Positions 1-12,253 of a stretch of 64,000 bases of DNA are shown one piece after another. The translations under genes were made by a program, and so were the position numbers. The DNA lies in the NCBI GenBank assembly GCA_000955875.1, contig JYOE01000014.1:217328-281327 (forward strand). The letters are read 5' to 3'. Position 1 is the first letter of the stretch. Each line of letters opens with the position of its first letter. Source of the DNA: Terrabacter sp. 28. GTDB taxonomy: Bacteria; Actinomycetota; Actinomycetes; Actinomycetales; Dermatophilaceae. The notes under the pieces are model-generated. The model saw only the letters and a program-made list of their open reading frames with translations, did no database searches and was not told where the DNA came from.

Positions 1-663
1 CCCGTCAGGGCCCAGCGCAGCCCGCAGGCCGTCGACGTGCGGGAACGGCACGAGCGCCACGACGACGACGTCGGGCAGGGTCCAGCCGACAGCGGCAGCG
101 AGGCGCCCCACCCCGCCATCGCTCGAGTCCCCGCGCAGGATCATCTCGAGCAGCTCACCCCGCAGCCGCAGCTGCTCGCCCGCGCGCTCGGACTGCTCCT
201 GCGCATAGCCCTGGGCGCTCGCGGCCGACAGCTCGTCGATGTAGGCGAAGAGCGACTCACCCAGCGCGAGCAGCGTCTCGGGAGGCAGCTGCGACACGTC
301 GATGGTGCGCGAGATCGCGCGGAAGGTGACGCGCGCGCCGTAGCGGTAGGCCGCGAGCAGCGACTCGAGGCTGCGACCCGAGCGCACCTCGCCGCGGCCG
401 AGGCTCTCGTAGACCCACTTGCCGTCCTCGGAGAGGGCGGGCAGGTGGGTGCCGGGCAGGTCGAGGAAGCGGTTGAGCGCGACGGTCACACCCTGCCGGA
501 CGCCCTGGCCGAAGCGTCCCTCCATGGGCATCGCGTAGACCGGGACGTCACGGGGTATGCCCTCGATGATCGCCTCGACGATGTCACCCACGACGGGACG
601 CAGTACTGTGCTGACTTCGGCCGGAAGAAACAACCACGGCGGATCAGAAGTGGTCTGCGCCAC
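1..663 (-). CDS. PucR/CdaR-type transcriptional regulator (C-terminus outside window)
   Basis: Only the first 221 residues are present; the frame stays open to base 1. The start is GTG at 663, preceded by a GGAGG at 671-675. The visible part is helical, with phrases such as VVGDIVEAIIEGIPRDVP, FGQGVRQGVTVALNRFLDL and LLAAYRYGARVTFRAIS. These match the RsbRD_N-like N-terminal region that precedes a helix-turn-helix domain in actinobacterial PucR-family regulators. The DNA-binding domain would lie outside the window. It is divergent from the ferredoxin reductase/desaturase operon with 99 bp between starts, so regulation of that operon is a reasonable inference but is not shown. Family assignment is moderately secure; the ligand is unknown. 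Confidence 0.7.
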   Translation of the reverse strand, partial: MAQTTSDPPWLFLPAEVSTVLRPVVGDIVEAIIEGIPRDVPVYAMPMEGRFGQGVRQGVTVALNRFLDLPGTHLPALSEDGKWVYESLGRGEVRSGRSLESLLAAYRYGARVTFRAISRTIDVSQLPPETLLALGESLFAYIDELSAASAQGYAQEQSERAGEQLRLRGELLEMILRGDSSDGGVGRLAAAVGWTLPDVVVVALVPFPHVDGLRAALGPDG

Positions 664-680
664 TGACTCCACCTCCTATT

Positions 681-695
681 TGTTGCCTCGCAACA
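681..695. promoter_or_regulatory. Palindrome TGTTGC-CTC-GCAACA between divergent genes
   Basis: A perfect 6-bp inverted repeat with a 3-base spacer lies in the 99-bp gap between the PucR-type regulator (start 663) and the ferredoxin reductase (start 763). Its size and position fit an operator for a dimeric regulator acting on one or both genes. No convincing -10/-35 pair was assigned. The protein that binds is not known. Confidence 0.4.
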
Positions 696-762
696 GTTTC
701 TCACTTCAAACCCTACGCGTCGCCGCAAGACAGGGAAGGGGTCGGAGCGCGACCATGGAGGT

Positions 763-1833
763 ATGGCCCAGATCAGAGCTCTCCGGCGTGTGGCGTCGAT
801 CCTGACGACCCCTCTCGCGCCCGAGGACGTCATCGGGCTCTTCAACCCCCTGTCCTCCTCCCGTCAGCTGCGCGGCGTCGTCACCAAGGTGACCCGCGAG
901 ACGCCCGAGTCGACGACGATCCACTTCCGCCCCGGACGCGGCTGGAACCCACATGCCGCCGGCCAGTGGGCGCGCATCGGCGTGGAGATCGACGGCGTGC
1001 GGCAGTGGCGCAGCTACTCGCTGTCGGCAGCCGTCGGCCACGACCCCGCCATCACGGTCACCGCCATCGGCTTCGTCTCGACCGCCCTGGCCCGCAACAC
1101 CAAGGTCGGCGACATCCTCTTCCTCGACACCCCGCAGGGCGACTTCGTGCTCCCCGAGCACCCGCGCCCGCTGCTCATGCTCACCGCCGGCAGCGGGCTC
1201 ACCCCGGTGATGTCGATGATCCGCACCCTGGTCCCGCGTCGCCCGGACGCCGACGTCGTGCTCGTCCACTCGGCGCGCACCCGCGAGGACGCCCTCTTCC
1301 ACGACGAGCTGCTCGAGCTCGCCGACCAGTTCCCGGGCCTTCGGGTCGAGCACTGGTACACCCGCGAGCAGGGCGGCCGCCGCCTCGACCTCTCCACCGT
1401 CACCGACCTCGAGACGCTGTGTCCCGACTGGCGCGACCGGGCGGCATACGCCTGCGGCCCCACCGACTTCCTCGACGCGGCCAGCGAGCTGTGGCTGCGC
1501 GACGGGGACGACGAGGCGCACACGAACCTCACCATCGAGCGTTTCGCGCCCGTCCTGCTGGAGGGATCCGGCGGGGAGGGCGGCCTCGTGACGTTCGAGA
1601 AGTCCGACAAGGAAGTGGAGGTGGGCGGCGACGTCCCCCTCCTCGAGGCCGGCGAGAACTGCGGAGTGGTCATGCCGAGCGGGTGCCGTATGGGCATCTG
1701 CCGCAGCTGCCTCACGCCGCTCGTCGCCGGCAAGGTCCGCGACCTGCGCACCGGTGAGGTGCACGGCGACGAGGGTGAGCTCATCCAAACCTGCGTCAAC
1801 GCGGCCGCCGGACCCGTCCACCTGGACATCTGA
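763..1833 (+). CDS. Ferredoxin reductase with C-terminal 2Fe-2S domain, electron donor to desaturase
   Basis: This 356-residue flavoprotein has an FAD-binding barrel (about residues 35-130), an NAD(P)-binding domain (about 140-255; LMLTAGSGLTPVMSMIRTL) and a plant-type 2Fe-2S ferredoxin domain. The cluster ligands are C308, C313, C316 and C344 in the Cx4Cx2C...C pattern. It should pass electrons from NAD(P)H to the di-iron desaturase encoded 12 bp downstream. The pair resembles Mycobacterium tuberculosis Rv3230c/DesA3 (Rv3229c). The ATG at 763 has GGAGG only 2-3 bases upstream, which is unusually tight, but the N-terminal sequence fits the family and no better start was seen. Confidence 0.9.
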   Translation: MAQIRALRRVASILTTPLAPEDVIGLFNPLSSSRQLRGVVTKVTRETPESTTIHFRPGRGWNPHAAGQWARIGVEIDGVRQWRSYSLSAAVGHDPAITVTAIGFVSTALARNTKVGDILFLDTPQGDFVLPEHPRPLLMLTAGSGLTPVMSMIRTLVPRRPDADVVLVHSARTREDALFHDELLELADQFPGLRVEHWYTREQGGRRLDLSTVTDLETLCPDWRDRAAYACGPTDFLDAASELWLRDGDDEAHTNLTIERFAPVLLEGSGGEGGLVTFEKSDKEVEVGGDVPLLEAGENCGVVMPSGCRMGICRSCLTPLVAGKVRDLRTGEVHGDEGELIQTCVNAAAGPVHLDI

Positions 1834-1845
1834 GAAGGGAAACCC

Positions 1846-3117
1846 ATGACCGCCACCATGAACCGACCGACCACAGCGCCCACCGGCGCGCGTGTCGCCG
1901 TCGACGGCGCCACCACGACGATCCGGCCCAGGAAGCCGATCCTCGCGTCGTCCGGCGGCCCCACGAAGCGTCCCGCCGCCGCGGCGCACCTGTCCGATGC
2001 CGACGTCGAGCGGCTCGGCCAGGAGCTCGACGCCGTGCGCGACCGCATCATCGCCTCCCGCGGGGCCAAGGACGCCGCGTACATCCGGCGCGTCATCCGC
2101 GTCCAGCGCACTCTCGAGATCGCCGGGCGCGCCACGCTGCTCCTCTCCAGGCGCAAGAGCGCCTTCGTGGCTGGCACCGCGATGCTGTCGGTCGCGAAGA
2201 TCCTCGAGAACATGGAGATCGGCCACAACGTCCTGCACGGCCAGTGGGACTGGATGCGCGACCCCGACATCCACTCGACGACGTGGGAGTGGGACTTCGT
2301 GACGCCGGCCGCGGCGTGGAAGCACACCCACAACGACCTGCACCACACGTGGACCAACGTGCTGGGCAAGGACAAGGACGTCGGCTACTCGACGCTTCGC
2401 ATGGCCGAGGACCAGCCGTGGCGTCCCTTCAACCTCCTCAACCCCGCCATCAACGCGGTGCTGGCTCCCTTCTTCGAGTGGGGCATCGCCATCTACGACC
2501 TCGAGCTCGAGGCCGTCAAGGAGGGCGAGAAGTCCAAGGAGGCCCTCAAGAAGGACCTCAAGGCCGTCGGCCGCAAGGTGGTGCGACAGGTGACCAAGGA
2601 CTACGTGGCCACACCGGTCGCCGCGTTGCCGTTCGGGTCGTCGAAGCAGGCCCTCATCGGCACGTTCACGGCCAACGCGATCCGCAACGTCTGGGCGCAC
2701 TCGGTCATCTTCTGCGGCCACTTCCCCGACGGTGTCGACACCTTCACGGAGGAGGAGATCGAGGGCGAGACCCGGGGCGACTGGTACATCCGCCAGATGC
2801 TCGGCTCGGCCAACATCTCGGGCAGCAAGCTCATGCACCTCATGACCGGCAACCTCAGCCACCAGATCGAGCACCACTGCTTCCCCGACCTGCCGAGCAA
2901 CCGCTACCACGAGGTCGCCGTCGAGATGCGGGAGATCTGCCAGCGGTACGGCCTGCCCTACACCACCGGCCCCATCCACCGTCAGGTCGGCCAGGCCTGG
3001 GCGAAGGTCTTCCGCCTCGCGCTGCCGCCGCGCCCCAAGGCGCTGCCGAAGAACGCCGTCAACGCGCCGGTCCCGCCGCGCCGCGCCGCCCTCCCGATGG
3101 TGGCCAGTGTCGGGTGA
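1846..3117 (+). CDS. Membrane fatty-acid (acyl-CoA) desaturase, DesA3-like
   Basis: A 423-residue membrane di-iron desaturase. All three histidine boxes are present: H127-x3-H131, H162-x3-H166-H167 and H339-x3-H343-H344 (HQIEHH). The N-terminal 70 residues are Ala/Thr/Pro-rich and probably cytoplasmic. Family members insert a double bond (usually delta-9) into stearoyl- or palmitoyl-CoA; chain and position specificity cannot be read from sequence. A GAGAAGGGA element precedes the ATG, and the gene follows its reductase by 12 bp, so the two are almost certainly co-transcribed. The stop overlaps the next gene by 11 bp. It probably adjusts membrane lipid unsaturation. Confidence 0.92.
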   Translation: MTATMNRPTTAPTGARVAVDGATTTIRPRKPILASSGGPTKRPAAAAHLSDADVERLGQELDAVRDRIIASRGAKDAAYIRRVIRVQRTLEIAGRATLLLSRRKSAFVAGTAMLSVAKILENMEIGHNVLHGQWDWMRDPDIHSTTWEWDFVTPAAAWKHTHNDLHHTWTNVLGKDKDVGYSTLRMAEDQPWRPFNLLNPAINAVLAPFFEWGIAIYDLELEAVKEGEKSKEALKKDLKAVGRKVVRQVTKDYVATPVAALPFGSSKQALIGTFTANAIRNVWAHSVIFCGHFPDGVDTFTEEEIEGETRGDWYIRQMLGSANISGSKLMHLMTGNLSHQIEHHCFPDLPSNRYHEVAVEMREICQRYGLPYTTGPIHRQVGQAWAKVFRLALPPRPKALPKNAVNAPVPPRRAALPMVASVG

Positions 3118-3808
3118 GGCGCAGGCACGACCCGCGCCGACGGCCGCCTTCTTCGACCTCGACCGCACGCTGATCCGCGGGTCGGCCAACTACCCCCTGG
3201 CGATCGCCGCCTTCCGTGGTGGCCATGTGCCGTGGCGCGACCTCGTCAGGGACACCGTCAACGCGATCACCTTCCACCGCAAGGGATCCACCGACGCCGG
3301 CTCGGAGGCACTGCGCGAACGCATCCTCCGGGCCGTGGCCGGCATCCGACAGGCCGACATCATCCACCTCACCGACGCGATCGTCCCGGGCATCGTGCGC
3401 AAGGCGATCCCCGCCTCGATGACGCTGCTCTCCGACGCGAAGGCGCTCGGCCAGGACCGCATCGTCGTCTCGGCCTCGCCCATCGAGCTCGTGAGCCGCA
3501 TCGCGGCGGCGCTCGGCCTCGAGGGCGCCGTCGCCACCCGTAGCGAGCTCGACGACGAGGGGCGTTACACCGGCCACCTCATGGGCGAGTTCTGCTACGG
3601 CGCCGGCAAGGTCATCGAGATCGAGAAGCTGGCCGCCGAGCGGGGCTACGACCTCGCGCAGTGCACTGCCTACAGCGACTCGATCAGCGACCTGCCGATG
3701 ATGGAGCGCGTCGGCACCGCCGTCGCCGTCAACCCCGACCGTGAGCTGCGCGACCTGGCCCGCGAGCGGGGCTGGCGCGTCGTCGAGGTCGGGCGCCAGC
3801 GCCACTGA
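3107..3808 (+). CDS. HAD-IB (SerB-like) phosphatase
   Basis: A 233-residue haloacid dehalogenase-superfamily hydrolase of subfamily IB. Motif I is D17-L-D19-R-T; motif II is the serine in IVVSASPIELV; motif IV is D191-S-I-S-D195. The family uses an aspartyl-phosphate intermediate and Mg2+. Relatives include phosphoserine phosphatases and lysophosphatidate-like phosphatases, so a lipid phosphate substrate is possible given the desaturase just upstream, but that is inference from context. The GTG at 3107 lies inside the end of the desaturase gene, suggesting translational coupling. Confidence 0.85.
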   Translation: MSGEAQARPAPTAAFFDLDRTLIRGSANYPLAIAAFRGGHVPWRDLVRDTVNAITFHRKGSTDAGSEALRERILRAVAGIRQADIIHLTDAIVPGIVRKAIPASMTLLSDAKALGQDRIVVSASPIELVSRIAAALGLEGAVATRSELDDEGRYTGHLMGEFCYGAGKVIEIEKLAAERGYDLAQCTAYSDSISDLPMMERVGTAVAVNPDRELRDLARERGWRVVEVGRQRH

Positions 3809-3884
3809 CCTCGGCACCCGAGGGCGTGTGCGTGTGGCGTATGCGAGGGGCCCGCGCCGCTCCTCCCCCTGTCGGGCACACCCA

Positions 3885-3962
3885 CCCGCAACACACCCGG
3901 AAACAGTCAGGGTGTCCGGGTTGCAGCCGCGCCCAGTTGACCTTTGCCGGGTGTGTTGCGGG
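3885..3962. repeat. Perfect 16-bp inverted repeat between convergent genes
   Basis: CCCGCAACACACCCGG at 3885-3900 is repeated in inverse at 3947-3962, separated by 46 bases. A smaller hairpin (ACACCC at 3893-3898 with GGGTGT at 3910-3915) is nested on the left arm. The structure occupies the gap between convergently transcribed HAD phosphatase and guaB1, so a bidirectional terminator is the simplest reading. The long loop is unusual for an intrinsic terminator. Confidence 0.6.
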
Positions 3963-3992
3963 GGCTGAGCTGTTGCGGGGGCGGGCGCAGGG

Positions 3993-8405
<4,413 letters not shown>

Positions 8406-8428
8406 GCGAGACCCTTCGGGGTGGTCGC

Positions 8429-8995
8429 TCAGCCCTGGTCGCCGCTGCCGCGCTTGACGGCCGAGATCTCGAACTCGAGCGAGATCTTCTCCGACACGAG
8501 CACACCGCCCGCGTCGAGCGGCATGTTCCACTCGAGCCCGAAGTCACGCCGGTTGATGCGGCGCGAGCCCTCGAAGCCGGCGCGCAGCGCACCGAACGCG
8601 TCGGTCTGCACCCCCATCAGCTCGAGTGGGATCGAGACCGGCTTGGTGATGTCGCGGATCGTCAGGTGACCGGCCACCATGTAGGCGTTCTCCTCGATCT
8701 CCTCGATCTGGGTGCTCTCGAAACGGATGTCAGGCCACTTCTCGACGTCGAAGAAGTCGGCGCTGCGCAGGTGGTCGTCGCGCTGCTGGTTGCGGGTGTC
8801 CACGCTGGCGGCCTTCAGCGTCACCTCGGCGTAGGACTTCGACATGTCGTCGAGGTCGGCGTAGAAGCGGCCGGTGACGTCGTTGAACGAGCCACGCACG
8901 GTCGTCACCATGGCGTGGCGCGCGGAGAAGCCGATGCGGGTGTGGGCCGGGTCGAAGTCCCAGTCCCCGCTCAGCGCGGAGGCGTTGTCGGTCAT
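8429..8995 (-). CDS. YceI-family lipid-binding lipocalin-like protein
   Basis: A 188-residue YceI-domain protein starting GDWDFDPAHTRIGFSARHAMV, with the conserved run VRGSFNDVTGRF and later DPEKWPDIRF-like text (FFDVEKWPDIRFES). YceI proteins form an extended lipocalin-like beta-barrel that binds polyisoprenoid-type lipids. No signal peptide is visible, so this copy is probably cytoplasmic, as is common in actinobacteria. It is convergent with the preceding unknown gene (23-bp gap). Length matches the family. Confidence 0.9.
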   Translation of the reverse strand: MTDNASALSGDWDFDPAHTRIGFSARHAMVTTVRGSFNDVTGRFYADLDDMSKSYAEVTLKAASVDTRNQQRDDHLRSADFFDVEKWPDIRFESTQIEEIEENAYMVAGHLTIRDITKPVSIPLELMGVQTDAFGALRAGFEGSRRINRRDFGLEWNMPLDAGGVLVSEKISLEFEISAVKRGSGDQG

Positions 8996-9208
8996 GGTCT
9001 CTCCCCTGGCACGTAGGACGGGTCGTCGAATGGTTTCACGAGCCCGTTGTCATTGAATACTTCACGGTCGTCGCCGCCGGAGGCAAACCGGCTCTCGCCG
9101 GCCGCCCGCACAGCGTGCCGAACCCCCGACCCGACGAGCCTATCCATACCCCTCCCCACTCCCGCTACGACGCACGGAAGCGCGGCGAGCAGGCCCTCCC
9201 GGGGCGGT

Positions 9209-9239
9209 TTGCGAGAGGGGGTGAGGGGTCGGCTATAGT
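9209..9239 (+). promoter_or_regulatory. Likely tRNA-Phe promoter
   Basis: TTGCGA at 9209-9214 and TATAGT at 9234-9239 with a 19-base spacer lie 15 bases before the mature tRNA. The 259-bp gap between yceI and the tRNA holds nothing else that I can support; a weak minus-strand frame across it has no coding character. Confidence 0.5.
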
Positions 9240-9254
9240 TCGTCACGTTGTCCC

Positions 9255-9328
9255 GGCCAGGTAGCTCAGTTGGTACGAGCGTCCGACTGAAAATCGGAAG
9301 GTCGGCGGTTCGACCCCGCCCCTGGCCA
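9255..9328 (+). tRNA. tRNA-Phe (GAA)
   Basis: A 74-base cloverleaf: acceptor stem GGCCAGG/CCTGGCC with discriminator A9328, D arm GCTC...GAGC, anticodon stem TCCGA/TCGGA around CTGAAAA (anticodon GAA), and T arm GGCGG-TTCGACC-CCGCC. CCA is not encoded. The 3' part from 9287 onward is repeated at 34401, showing that an element has inserted here. The gene is intact because the element supplies the 3' half. Confidence 0.97.
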
Positions 9329-9332
9329 CAAC
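9287..9332 (+). repeat. attL: 46-bp direct repeat in tRNA-Phe
   Basis: Identical to 34401-34446. It starts in the anticodon loop (CTGAAAATCGG) and ends four bases after the tRNA discriminator base. Similarity continues weakly into the adjacent terminator hairpin. Confidence 0.95.
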
Positions 9333-9335
9333 ACC

Positions 9336-9374
9336 CGAAGCCGCAGGATCAGAGCCGTCTGACCTGCGGCTTCG
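9336..9374 (+). terminator. tRNA-Phe terminator hairpin carried by the element
   Basis: Arms CGAAGCCGCAGG-TCAGA and TCTGA-CCTGCGGCTTCG form a long stem just after the tRNA. A near-identical hairpin lies at 34450-34488 beyond attR. If the insertion polarity is as inferred, this left copy was brought by the element and the right copy is the chromosomal original. Confidence 0.8.
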
Positions 9375-9437
9375 TCGTTCCCGGATCTCCTGAGCAGGCC
9401 GGCTGCTGCCGCCCCGTCTGTGCGCTTTCCGGCCGGT

Positions 9438-9461
9438 TGATAGTAACGGTGATAGCAACGC
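9438..9461. promoter_or_regulatory. Putative integrase arm sites, left end
   Basis: Two direct repeats, TGATAGTAAC (9438-9447) and TGATAGCAAC (9450-9459), lie in the same 12-bp register just beyond the int stop. The same TGATAG pair with 12-bp spacing occurs at 34285-34309 near the other end, as expected for arm-type sites of a tyrosine integrase. Confidence 0.5.
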
Positions 9462-9464
9462 GCA

Positions 9465-10592
9465 TCAGGCGAGCCGCTCCCCCAGCAGCTTGAGCGCCTT
9501 TCGCTTCTCGTCGAGCGACGTGTGCGCGTAGATCGTCATCGTCACGTCGATTGCGCTGTGGCCGACGATCTCCTGGACGATGTGCGGCGCGACTCCCTCG
9601 GTGAGCAGGAGCGTCACGCAGGTGTGCCTCAGGTCGTGAAAGCGAGGCAGCGGCTCTGGCAGCACCTTGCGCACCCGGTACCAGCTGCGCCGCAGGTTGT
9701 CGGGCTCCATCGGAGTGCCGACTGCCGACGCGAAAACCATGTCCGAGTCATGCCAGCCGGGGCCGGCCGCCAAGCGTTCCTTGCCCTGGGCGATCTTGTG
9801 CGTCTTGAGTGCGTCGACGACTGGCCTCGGCAGCGGAACCGTGCGCCGGGACTTCCGGGTCTTGGGCGCCTTGAGCTGCAGCTCGCCGCCAACCCGCTGG
9901 AGGCTCTGGACGACCTGGAGGGTCTCGGCCTCGAGGTCGACGTGCTGCCACTGCAGGCCCAAGAGCTCCCCGCGCCGAAGCCCGAGGTAGAGCGCCAGGA
10001 CGTAGAGGGCATGAAGTCGCTCCGACTTGGCCGCGTCCAGAAGCCTCTTGACCTCGTCTGGCCTGAGCCCGTGACCGACGGTGTACTCGGGAGCCGGGAT
10101 CTGGACGAGCTTGGCCACGTTCCGGGTCAGGAGCTCGTCGCGCATCGCGTTCTGCAGGCCCGCGCGCAGGACGGCATGGGCGAACTGGACGCCACGGCGT
10201 TGCATGCCGGACGCCGCGAGCTGCTGACACATGACCCGGACGTCGCGAACCGTCAGGGTCCGGAGCTTCTTGCTGCCGATGCGGGGGCCGAGGTGCAGTC
10301 GGACGACGAGCTCGTAACCCTGGTAGGTCTTGGGTGCCCGGTTCGGCTTGACCACCGTTTCGAGCCAGTGCTGGAGGTACGCCAGGACTGTCCAGTTCTC
10401 GACCGACACGCGGACGCCGGCGTCGAGCTCCTTCTGGAGATCGGCCAGCTTCTTGCGGGCCTCCGCGCGAGTGCTGCCGTAGACCACGACGCGCTTGCGG
10501 CCGCCCGTGTTGGTGTCGGCGTAGGTCGCACCGACCCATCGGCCCTGCTTGGTCTCGTAGACCGACCCCTCGCCGTTGGCCCGCCGGCTCAT
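9465..10592 (-). CDS. int: Tyrosine-family integrase
   Basis: A 375-residue site-specific recombinase. The N-terminus carries an arm-binding-like domain (SVYETKQGRWVGATY), then a SAM-like core-binding domain (about residues 70-155) and the catalytic domain. Catalytic residues visible are R206 (GLRRGE), H319 and R322 (FHDLRH), H345 (GHS) and nucleophile Y355 (TIYAHTS). It lies 132 bp from attL, the usual place, and should catalyse integration into and excision from the tRNA-Phe gene. The ATG at 10592 overlaps the xis stop in an ATGA, so int and xis are coupled; an upstream extension of the frame is discarded. Confidence 0.95.
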   Translation of the reverse strand: MSRRANGEGSVYETKQGRWVGATYADTNTGGRKRVVVYGSTRAEARKKLADLQKELDAGVRVSVENWTVLAYLQHWLETVVKPNRAPKTYQGYELVVRLHLGPRIGSKKLRTLTVRDVRVMCQQLAASGMQRRGVQFAHAVLRAGLQNAMRDELLTRNVAKLVQIPAPEYTVGHGLRPDEVKRLLDAAKSERLHALYVLALYLGLRRGELLGLQWQHVDLEAETLQVVQSLQRVGGELQLKAPKTRKSRRTVPLPRPVVDALKTHKIAQGKERLAAGPGWHDSDMVFASAVGTPMEPDNLRRSWYRVRKVLPEPLPRFHDLRHTCVTLLLTEGVAPHIVQEIVGHSAIDVTMTIYAHTSLDEKRKALKLLGERLA

Positions 10593-10777
10593 GCCGACTC
10601 CTCGACCATGCGCTCGACCATCTCTTTGCACGCATCGACCGGCACGAGACGACGACGGCCGATCTTGATCGACGCGAGGATGCGCATTCGCATGAGGTCG
10701 TAGATCGTCGACCTCGTGACGCCGAGGATCTCGGCCGCCTCCTCCGGACTCAACAGCAGCTTCTCCACTCCACTCAC
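10589..10777 (-). CDS. xis: Excisionase, MerR/BldC-like helix-turn-helix
   Basis: A 62-residue basic protein with a winged-helix motif: LSPEEAAEILGVTRSTIYDL followed by IKIGRRRLVPVDAC. This is the usual form of Xis in actinobacterial integrative elements, which bends the att site and biases recombination to excision. The start is GTG at 10777 with GGAAGAG upstream. It is translated just before int through a 4-bp overlap. Confidence 0.88.
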   Translation of the reverse strand: MSGVEKLLLSPEEAAEILGVTRSTIYDLMRMRILASIKIGRRRLVPVDACKEMVERMVEESA

Positions 10778-10817
10778 CTCTTCCAGTTGGGTTCCTTGTC
10801 AGCTCAGCAGCGCGGCG

Positions 10818-12197
10818 TCAGGCGATTCGGGCCATCGCCGCCGACCGGACGGCTTCGGCGGCTTGGTCCAGCTGCAGATAGCCGCGACCCACATAGACGA
10901 AGCTCGACACCAGCTCGAAGCCCTCGGGTGGCGCATCGTCGAGGACCTCGCGGATGTCTGCCTCTGGGTCGAGAGCTGCGGGCCGGGACCGGAAGAGTCG
11001 TCGTGCACGCCGGATCTGTCCGAACGTCACGGAGTAGAGCCGCGACTTCGTGATCGGGTGGCCGCGGTAGCCGAGAGTGGAGTACCGGTCGGCGATGCGG
11101 GCATACTCGTCGCCTTCGCGGCTCAGGGCCTCTGCGGCCTGAATGATCCGCACCACGTGCGGCGTCGCGCCGAGCAGGCGAGCATGCACCGATGACCCGA
11201 CGGCGCTGGACAAACCGAAGTCCTCGGTGGTCTTGGTCAGGTACTTGGCCAGGTAAGCCGCGACCTGCTCAGGGTGAACCCGTTTGGTGCTGCGCGCCGA
11301 GTCCCGTCCGGCTCCGTCGCTGATCGTTCGCGCGTCTGCCTGGGTGCCCCAACGCAGACGGTAGGACGTGCCGTCAGCCAGCGGCGTGGAATCCAGGTGC
11401 ACAGCAGCGGCCGCCGCCGTGACTGCCGCCTGGAGGTCGACCACGGTCAAGGGGAGGGAGCAGGCCGGACCATCAGGACCGGAGGAACCGTCGAGCCGAA
11501 TCGGCGCGTGGACGTGGACGAGACCGCGCGCCTGGAACTCGACGACCTTGGAGTACGAGATACGGCAGGCCTTGCGAAAGTGCGTGACCTTGAGGCCGGC
11601 GCGCTTCGCCAGGTCGCGTTGCAGCGCGATCGTGAACCGCCGCCAGAGCTCAGGCGCGTGCCACTGCCAGAGCACGTGGCCGAGGTAGTCGTAGCACTCC
11701 CAGCAGAGGGGTTGCCCGACCTGCCGGTCTTGTGGCGCATGACGCTTGCCGCACCACATCGGGCGGCCGTGCGGACACACCGGATGGTCGCGTCGAGCGC
11801 GGCAAGGTCCCCTGTCCCGGACTCCGTGGACCGCGCCGAACGAGGGAGCCGTGAGCGTCACAAAAGTGCAGGGCCGGTCAGCGACCGACTCCGGGACGCC
11901 CTTCCCGCCGGCCAGACCACACATCAGCAGGTGCCATGCGTCGCCCTTGTACTCACGGCTACAGGTCGGACAGACGCTGGCGCGGCGGTTGTTGCACCTG
12001 ACGTACGTGTGGCCGTCGAGCTCGGCGGAGGAGCTGTAGAGGGTCTGGACCTCGCCCGTTTCGGTGTTCACGAGCTGCCTGGAGCCCTGCAGCCGCACGG
12101 GACGCGCGCAGCCCGAGGCGCGCCGTTCGGCAGACTCAAGACCCGCAGAGCCCAGGAGCGCGTCGCTTGGTGCCGAGACCTCACTCGTCGACGTCAT
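10818..12197 (-). CDS. repSA: RepSA-type replication initiator (HUH rolling-circle)
   Basis: A 459-residue protein of the RepSA family found in pSAM2-like elements. It has a Cys/His-rich N-terminal region (RCNNRRASVCPTC, GPCRARRDHPVCPHGRPMWC), an HUH metal site (VHVHAPIRL, about residues 224-231) and a tyrosine motif (AYLAKYLTKTTEDFG, about 310-325). It should nick the element's origin and start rolling-circle replication after excision. No double-strand origin was identified. It sits between xis and the WhiB-like gene, all on the same strand. The short gaps suggest one long transcript from the Pra region. Confidence 0.88.
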   Translation of the reverse strand: MTSTSEVSAPSDALLGSAGLESAERRASGCARPVRLQGSRQLVNTETGEVQTLYSSSAELDGHTYVRCNNRRASVCPTCSREYKGDAWHLLMCGLAGGKGVPESVADRPCTFVTLTAPSFGAVHGVRDRGPCRARRDHPVCPHGRPMWCGKRHAPQDRQVGQPLCWECYDYLGHVLWQWHAPELWRRFTIALQRDLAKRAGLKVTHFRKACRISYSKVVEFQARGLVHVHAPIRLDGSSGPDGPACSLPLTVVDLQAAVTAAAAAVHLDSTPLADGTSYRLRWGTQADARTISDGAGRDSARSTKRVHPEQVAAYLAKYLTKTTEDFGLSSAVGSSVHARLLGATPHVVRIIQAAEALSREGDEYARIADRYSTLGYRGHPITKSRLYSVTFGQIRRARRLFRSRPAALDPEADIREVLDDAPPEGFELVSSFVYVGRGYLQLDQAAEAVRSAAMARIA

Positions 12198-12253
12198 CCT
12201 CGGGCCTCGACCTCAGGAGATCTCGACGAGTAGGCGGCATCTGAGCGGAAGCA

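Noticed and set aside
8992-9246. An 84-codon minus-strand frame upstream of yceI
   Set aside because: No ribosome site, no homology features, and it covers the yceI and tRNA promoters.
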